DNA from: Chloranthus sessilifolius
Lineage: Eukaryota; Streptophyta; Magnoliopsida; Chloranthales; Chloranthaceae
Direction of reading: 5' to 3'
Length of the DNA: 64,000 nucleotides
NCBI GenBank assembly: GCA_021018995.1
Contig: CM037589.1
Coordinates: 8,757,001 to 8,821,000 of the forward strand
Shown: one piece after another, positions 35,470 to 64,000 of the stretch
Position numbering within the stretch: position 1 is the stretch's first letter
Layout of the letters: every line of letters begins with the position of its first letter
Position numbers and translations under genes: made by a program
Notes under the pieces: model-generated
The model's input: the letters and a program-made list of their open reading frames with translations, nothing else
Databases searched by the model: none
What the model was told of the DNA's origin: nothing

Positions 35470-36025
35470 ATGTTGGATTTAACAAAAAAAAAAAGTGTTG
35501 GGAGATTTTTTATTTTTTTTAAATCCGCCTTCTGACGGTGGGTACCCACCGTCAAAAGAAAGATTTTTTTAAAAAAATTCTGACAGTGGGTGCCCATAGT
35601 CAGTTTTATGTATGTGACGGTGGGTGCCCACCGTCAGACTCACAGAACAGTTTTTTTTATAAAAAAAAAATCTCCCAACACTTTTTTTTGTTGTTAGATC
35701 CAACCTAAAGAAGAAATGGCATGACGGTGGGTATCAATTGTCAGGTATATGAATGTGACAGCAGACACCCACCGTGAGGCCATCAGAGAATGCATTCCAG
35801 TGAGGCTCCTCATTGGAGTTCATCCTCTGATGGCTTGACGATGTGTTTCTACTATCACTTTTGCTTCTCTGGTAGTGGGTTCCCACTGTCAATAAAATTT
35901 TTATTTTATTTTTAAATTCTGACAGTGGGTGCCCACCGTCAGTTATATGTATGTGACAGTGGGTGCCCACCATCAGACCCACAAAATAATTTTTTTTTAA
36001 TATCCCCCAACACTTTTTTTTATAA
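35470..36025. repeat. Cluster of TGACGGTGGGTNCCCACCGTCA palindromes in a larger inverted repeat
   Basis: The word GACGGTGGGTGCCCACCGTC and variants occur about six times (near 35533, 35580, 35617, 35722, 35928, 35958). Outer arms are inverted: AAAAAAGTGTTGGGAGATTTTT at about 35482-35505 pairs with AAAAATCTCCCAACACTTTTTT at about 35665-35690, and a third ...CCCCCAACACTTTTTTT copy lies at 36004-36020. Spacers are T- or A-rich. Looks like one or two foldback elements, one nested in or duplicated beside the other. Confidence 0.7.
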
Positions 36026-37161
36026 GTATTTTGATTAATTATGGATGCATAATTCAATCTACATTAGGTCATTTCTTCATTGAGTTCTATTCTTTTTAGG
36101 ATGATAGCACGTCCCCCCCCATAAATAAACCTTACAGAATTACTAAACCAATAATATCTTTACTGATTTGGTGATCTTTTAGATATAATAGTGGGAAATA
36201 TTAAAGAATAAATACCTCACCCAGTCCCATATTTTCTTATTTGTAATGTGTGGTTGAACAATTGATTGTCGTTGCCCTACAAATCCTAATAAGAGCTCAG
36301 AGGGTTTCCAATCAAGTGTGGGTGTACAGAGTTTGTCCGTTCCTCACGTTTTTGTAGTGCAAGAACAAGATTGGGGAAGACAATAGTCCAAAAAAGGTTC
36401 GTACAGTCACGAAAATCCTTCCTAATATTATACAATACGAAGAGAAAATTGGGGAAGACGATGTGGGTGTACGAAATTCAAACATGACGCAAGCGGGATG
36501 GGGAAGAGGAAGAGGAAAGAAGATGATGTGAGTGGAAAGAAAGATTTCGATGGGTGGATTTGAACGTTAGAAAAAAATATTAAATATATGAGTGAAAGGA
36601 AAGATTTAATTTGCTTCAATCGTGCACTCACTCATGTGGGTGGATTGTGGGAAGGGGAAGAGGAAGAGGGAAGAAGACGATGTGGGTGGAAGGAAAGGTT
36701 TTGGTGGATGAATTCGAACATTAGAAAAAAATATTAAATATATGAGTGAAAGGAAAGATTCAATTTACTTCAGTCGTGCACTCTCTGGATTAAAGAATTT
36801 GCCAGTGATAATAAAGGTAAGTTATATTTAAAGGGCTGTTGCATGTTTTCTCAAAGAAGGACACCGAAGGTATCATTTGAGCTTTTTTGAAAAGTTGAAG
36901 TTATCCTTTTCTTTTGAACTTTTCCAAGACACAAAATTAGGGGGTACTTTCGCAAATTGCTAAAAAACTGGACCCGTTTAAAAACTTCTCTGATACGCTT
37001 CGAAAACTGCAATATATATCTTCAGAGGAGGTGGGTCGTCAGAAATAAGTAATAACTACTGGCTAGATTGTCATATGATCTGGGGTTATATTCGGTGCCA
37101 GCTTTTCTCCGTTTTTGTTTGAAGAGAAAAAATTAATTCTGAGAAATTTTAGAGCACATCA
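36026..37161. promoter_or_regulatory. Upstream region of the OAT gene, including a short direct repeat
   Basis: No coding gene was seen. A segment of about 180 bp is duplicated: GGAAGAGGAAGAGGAAAGAAGATGATGTG...AGTGAAAGGAAAGATT (about 36500-36610) recurs near 36650-36770 with GTGCACTC following each. The last 200 bp before the ATG at 37162 should hold the OAT promoter and 5' UTR. No clear TATA box could be pinned down, although TATATATC occurs at about 37011-37020. Confidence 0.4.
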
Positions 37162-59731
<22,570 letters not shown>

Positions 59732-60229
59732 ACTCCACGCACATTTCTACTCTGTATGCATCTTCACCCACATAGATTTATGTGGGTAATCAAAAGCTTT
59801 TTAATGAAATTTAAAGTTTATATCCTATTGCACCTAGATGAACGGCCTTTTGTTTATCTCCAGACTCAAATGCTTGAGCCTGAATTCTATGCTCACTTCT
59901 AACTGGGTATAAAGACTGGAAGTTTATATCCTATAGGCCCCTTTTAGCAATGCTTTTTAAGACCCTGGAAAAGCGATTCGGGAGCTAAAATGACGTTTGG
60001 TAAGAAGCACTTCCGAGTTCCTGCAGAAGCACAGAAGCTAAAATTGCGTGAGAATCCGGAAGCGGGTCTACTTTCAAATTCTCGCTTCTCTCGGGAATCA
60101 CAAGCCAGAAACGATGCAGCTCCAAATTGGGCCTTAATAATCTTAAAACTGTATAATGTCATCTCAATATACAAGAAAATTACCTTGGCCTGTTTGAAAC
60201 ATAATTTGATTTCCCTTCTGTTGAAGTGG
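59732..60229 (+). other. OAT 3' flank
   Basis: AATGAAATTTAAAG near 59803 could act as a polyadenylation region. TTGCAATG...AGCGATTCGGGAG near 59947-59980 with AAGAAGCACTTCCGAG suggests the edge of a further small TIR element. No gene was seen. Confidence 0.35.
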
Positions 60230-60392
60230 GGCTGTGCATTTTTTGGACTGAACCGACCAAACCGAACTGAACTGCCGGGTTTGGTCCTGTTTGGACGGGT
60301 ATCGGTTTGGGTTTGGTTTAGAAAAAAGGAAAACCGAAAAGTTTGGTTTGGCTTCGGTTCCAAGCCGAAACCAAACTGAACTGAACCGAATG

Positions 60393-60451
<59 letters not shown>

Positions 60452-60820
60452 CGGGGATTTTGATTAATTTTAAAGGGCATTTAAGTAAAGTGCATATTTT
60501 TACTCTTGTATAGGCGGGGATTTTGATTAATTTTAAAGGGCATTTAAGTAAAGTGCATATTTTTACCCTTGTCTTTAGCCTATTCTTAAATCCTAAAGCG
60601 GTAGAGTAGAACTTATAGGAAAATTGGTTGAAAAGTTGGGAAAATTTTGATGTGCAAGTAGAATACCAAATCGAATTGAATCGGGTTGGTTTTGTTTAAG
60701 AGTTGGACGGTTTGATTTGGTGTGGTTTGAATTGAAAAACTAAAAACCGATTAGGACTTGTTTGGTTTGTGGTTTTGGTCCATAACCAACCAAACAGAAC
60801 CAAATAAACCCCTTTGTGGA
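60230..60820. repeat. GGTTCGG/CCGAACC-type dispersed repeat with (AT)n and a 70-bp tandem duplication
   Basis: Words such as ACCGAACTGAACTGCCGGG, GGTTTGGGTTTGGTT and AACCGAATG fill 60250-60390, followed by (AT)n (60397-60448). AGGCGGGGATTTTGATTAATT through GTGCATATTTTTAC is repeated directly (60450-60510 and 60512-60570). A second GGTTTGGT block lies at 60670-60815. The same repeat style occurs inside both Harbinger-type elements (2946-3135 and 27835-27975). Confidence 0.6.
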
Positions 60821-61750
60821 AGGGATTTTATTTGGAAGTCGTTTATGGGCTGCTTTCTTTTGGGGATGAAGTTCTCTTTTGTTTTTGAGTCGGTCTGCAA
60901 TGGGTGTCCACCCATCATGTGCACATGTCTGTGTGACGTGCATCGTCTTTCATGCATTGGAAGCTCGTGCATGTCACCCAGTCACATATACGTGTGGACT
61001 GCCATGTGTGCCGATGGATGGATGGACACTCATTATAGACTAACTCTTAATTTTTTGCATTTGAATGGAGTTTGGCAGTCTCTCACTGCTCCTTTTCTTG
61101 TACTTCATTATTTTTTTTAATATACTTTCATTGCCGATCCAACAACAAAAAAATATAATCTCTACCACTAAGTTCTCTTCGGGCATTCAACCGGCAGTGC
61201 GGACAAGAAAAGGACAGTTCTAATCATTCAATCAAATGTTTGATTTTTAACGCTAAGAAACAATATGCGGTGCATAGGTTCATTTGTTAGAAGTGTTTAT
61301 TTTGATGGCCATCACTATGGTCAATCTGTTACTCGGTGAATAGTATAAAATCAATCTTGTGATGTAATAGTTATTAATTTGGTGAATTGGAAGAGAATAA
61401 ATAATTAATAATTAAGTCTTTTAGTTAAGATATGATTATGATTTTTAATCACAATATAATTAATAATTCAAACTCTTAATGAGAAATGACTCTTTGGCTA
61501 TAATTATAAGGGGTGTTTGGTTTCAACGATTGTTCGATGCACTTCAGCCCTCCCTATTAGCAAAAGCATCCCCATGATGTTAGGAGGTATTAAGAGCGAG
61601 GAGATCGTTGAAGATCGACAACTCATTATCATGGCTCACACTCAAGGTATGTACATATATTTTAATTTATGAATTGTTGATTTATTGTCTTGATTGATCA
61701 TGTGCCTAGATCCGAGAGCATATATTTGGATGGTCGTATCAATAGATTCA
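60821..61750. other. No gene; right part likely a decayed copia LTR
   Basis: Short open frames only. From about 61500 (TAATTATAAGGGGTGTTTGG) the sequence leads to the PBS at 61755, so its last few hundred bases are probably the 5' LTR of the next element. The LTR start could not be placed. Confidence 0.35.
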
Positions 61751-61754
61751 TCAA

Positions 61755-61772
61755 TTAGTATTAGAGCCATGA
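61755..61772 (+). other. Primer-binding site of second copia element
   Basis: TTAGTATTAGAGCCATGA resembles the plant copia PBS TGGTATCAGAGCCATGA with a few changes. It is followed about 1.8 kb later by copia gag sequence in the same orientation. Confidence 0.6.
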
Positions 61773-63530
61773 CTAGTATTTGATCGATCAAAGCATTAGA
61801 ATATGAGTTTTATCTTATATGATATTGAGACCTAGAGAGAATATAATTCTCCAGTAAAAGTCTTTTTTTCGAGAGATCATATTCATGACTGTCGCCTCGA
61901 TATTATTGGGATTCTGAAATAAGGCCTAAATCGTAAATTATGCTATTCAAAAGAATGATATATATTTATTATTATATATATGATTGTGGGTGCTGGTATG
62001 TTGGTTTTGTTTTTTTATACTTTTCACTAAATTGGATTGGTAAGAAACATTAATTGTGAATTATATATTAAATTGTATTTAAATATTATATTAATATCTA
62101 AGAAACAGGGAAATCGATGATTCTCGCCACGTTAATGGCAATTAGAGTTTCTTATTGATCCCCTAAACGTGTTTTTTTGTTCTTTTTCTTTCTGCCATCA
62201 ATATGTCGGTTCCAATATCCAGCTTTGCTAATTAGTTGTGAAATATTACGAGTTACTTGAATCATGATTTGTTGGCTAGATGATTTGACTACTCACTTTA
62301 ATGAAAAGTGGACTCCTGATTTCGACTCCTTATTTTTTACCCACGTGCTTGGGCTGCATGGTACATGTAGCTTGAGCTGCCTGATTAAGGGTTCGGGCGA
62401 CAATACGCTTGATCAAATCCAAACCAATTGAAACAACAAACTAGAGTTGCCGTCCATCATTTTTTATGTCCCTTTTATATAGACTGATCATTTGTTTATT
62501 ATTTTGTATAAATAGATAGATAATCGGACTTGGGTCATGATTCGGTCCAGCTCATGGTCCGGTCTAGTCCATTCTCGGCTCGTGATTTATGACTCGATTT
62601 GGCCCGTTAGGCATGACCCATTTGTCTTTAAGGCTCATTTTGACCTTTATTATTCCTTATTATTTTCGGACTATTTCTGGGCTATTTATAAGTCTAATTT
62701 TGGAACATTATATTTGAATTTTGACTTTCTCGAGCATTCTGGATCTGTTTTTTAGGTCAATTTTTTATAATGAGTTCTATGTTGTGACATTTTCTTGACC
62801 TGATGTCTTTTTGATAATTTTTCATTGGATAATTATTATATATTTGAGTGTCTTTAATTAAAGTTGGGTATTGGAGGTTATGTTCTAGCACCAAGGCTAG
62901 TACTTAAATAATGTTACCCGCGATTATTATTAATTTTTGACACTTACCTACAACATGAGTTAGATTTGGCTATTTACATTTCTTAAGTGATTTATTTTAA
63001 TTATTATTTAATAACTTTTATGACCATCTAAAATATTATCAAATCATAATTGAGAACATGACTTAGAAGGATTTTTCTGCTCAACGGTGACGATCTTTCC
63101 TAGTGCTGTGGTTTTCAAAGTGAGATTTTTTTTTTTGTAAAAGATTGTATTACAAATTCAGTGATAGTGTATAGTAAACATTGACATCACAATTTGAGGG
63201 ATTACTTCTGCCCAACGGTGATGAATCACTTAATGTTGTGTGGTGGTTGTATTTTACTATCAATTATTTGTGTGTGGGTATTGCTAGCGTGCTGTGACTC
63301 GACCCAACGGAAGGTCATAACGATGCAATTAGTACCACAAATAATAATATTAAGGAAGCGGCTAGTGTGTTATGACTCGACCCAACGGAGGGTCATAATG
63401 AAACAAATTGCTTCTCAATAAAATCACATTGGTTTTTATTTTTATTATATTCCTTAATAAAATTTAACTCTTACGTAAAAATACTATAAATATAATCTTG
63501 TGGAATGGATCGTTGCTATAGTTGTACGTG
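61773..63530 (+). other. Long 5' leader of second copia element, no coding homology
   Basis: AT-rich sequence between the PBS and gag. Near 63070-63410 there are repeated GCCCAACGGTGATGA-like and GACTCGACCCAACGGAAGGTCATAA words, with one clean direct repeat (63290-63325 and 63374-63408). CCCAACGG-containing leaders occur in some plant copia elements. Confidence 0.4.
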
Positions 63531-63569
63531 GACATAATGAAGTCATTAATTATTGTGCAGCATTGAACT

Positions 63570-64000
63570 CGTCTTCTATTACTAATATGATTGGTGGAAT
63601 TGAATCTTTGAGTAGCGCAAACTATGGCAAATAGAAGGAACAAGTTTAATTATTCTCGGTTGCATGGATCTTGACTAACCTGAAAGTGCTCATTATGCCG
63701 CTCTTGACTCATCGAAAGAAAATTTCAAGAGAAAAAATGAATTATATAAAAGAAAGAACGTGAAAGCTTTTTTACCGAAAATCAAATAAAGAGAAGCTAG
63801 CGGATCCACTTCTGGCATCAAAAAGAAGAGACACATTAAAAAGAATTGCTAGAAATGCAGAGATTGGCTAGTTAAGAAAGGTAATGACTCAGTCTTTATG
63901 TGTTTTGATCACTTTATGTTGATGTTCCATGCAACACTTGGTGGATAGATTCTAGTGCAACTATTCACATAAGTAATTCAATGCAGAGATTTCAATCCAG
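63570..64000 (+). pseudogene. Ty1/copia gag and start of protease, cut by the window edge
   Basis: GGIESLSSANYGK at about 63592-63630 corresponds to the gag start region (LNGxNYxxWK), but a stop follows at once where tryptophan is expected. A zinc-knuckle remnant KKRHIKKNC lies near 63822-63850, with a stop after the cysteine. Near 63930-63990 the frame reads NTWWIDSSATIHIS, the copia protease motif with its catalytic DSG changed to DSS. The element continues beyond 64000. It is a separate, differently decayed copy from the element at 19699-24995. Confidence 0.75.

Noticed and set aside
59990-60379. A 129-codon + frame and its minus-strand counterpart near the OAT 3' end
   Set aside because: They cover the GGTTTGG/CCGAAAC repeat block; the residues simply echo the repeats.

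Overview
The window is nuclear DNA of a flowering plant. Two genes have GT-AG introns and products typical of land plants, and they sit in a landscape crowded with transposable elements and AT-rich sequence. No bacterial, organellar or rRNA/tRNA signature was seen, and the species cannot be named from the sequence alone.

Two host genes are intact, both on the + strand. (1) 9706-15122 encodes a five-KH-domain RNA-binding protein (HEN4 / At4g18375-like). I assembled it from seven coding exons into 613 aa, with a GXXG loop in every KH domain. (2) 37162-59731 encodes mitochondrial ornithine delta-aminotransferase. I assembled it from ten exons into 473 aa, with a presequence, the PLP lysine and the PLP-contacting motifs present. 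Its first intron is about 15.6 kb, against roughly 0.1-1.8 kb for most of its other introns, because it has absorbed a full-length LINE, a nested Mutator-like element, a hAT element and smaller foldback elements.

Region by region. 1-1850 holds a decayed minus-strand ORF with a RanBP2-like zinc finger and a DUF4283-like region. 2380-2700 is an LTR relic, interrupted by a 1.98 kb Harbinger-type element (2706-4685). 4690-9660 is intergenic, with foldback MITEs, tandem duplications and a CGATAC-rich repeat. 9665-15500 is the KH gene. 15500-19690 is intergenic with an RTE-LINE tail. 19699-24995 is a dead Ty1/copia element with both LTRs. 25250-27594 holds a tandem array and foldback MITEs. 27601-29571 is a second Harbinger-type element. 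30871-33104 is a probable solo LTR. 33585-34480 looks like a MULE remnant. 35470-36025 is a palindrome-rich inverted repeat. 37162-59731 is the OAT gene with its intronic elements. 60230-60820 holds GGTTCGG-type repeats. 61750-64000 is another copia element that runs off the window edge.

The mobile elements are mostly degenerate, but many keep readable ends (TIRs, LTRs, PBS) and target-site duplications, so the order of nesting can be reconstructed. In two places a nearby duplicate of the target preserves what looks like the unoccupied site. I found no convincing new host system. The most unusual material is the pair of Harbinger-type elements of nearly equal length with different internal tandem arrays, the zinc-finger/DUF4283 relic, and the repeat families built from short palindromic words.
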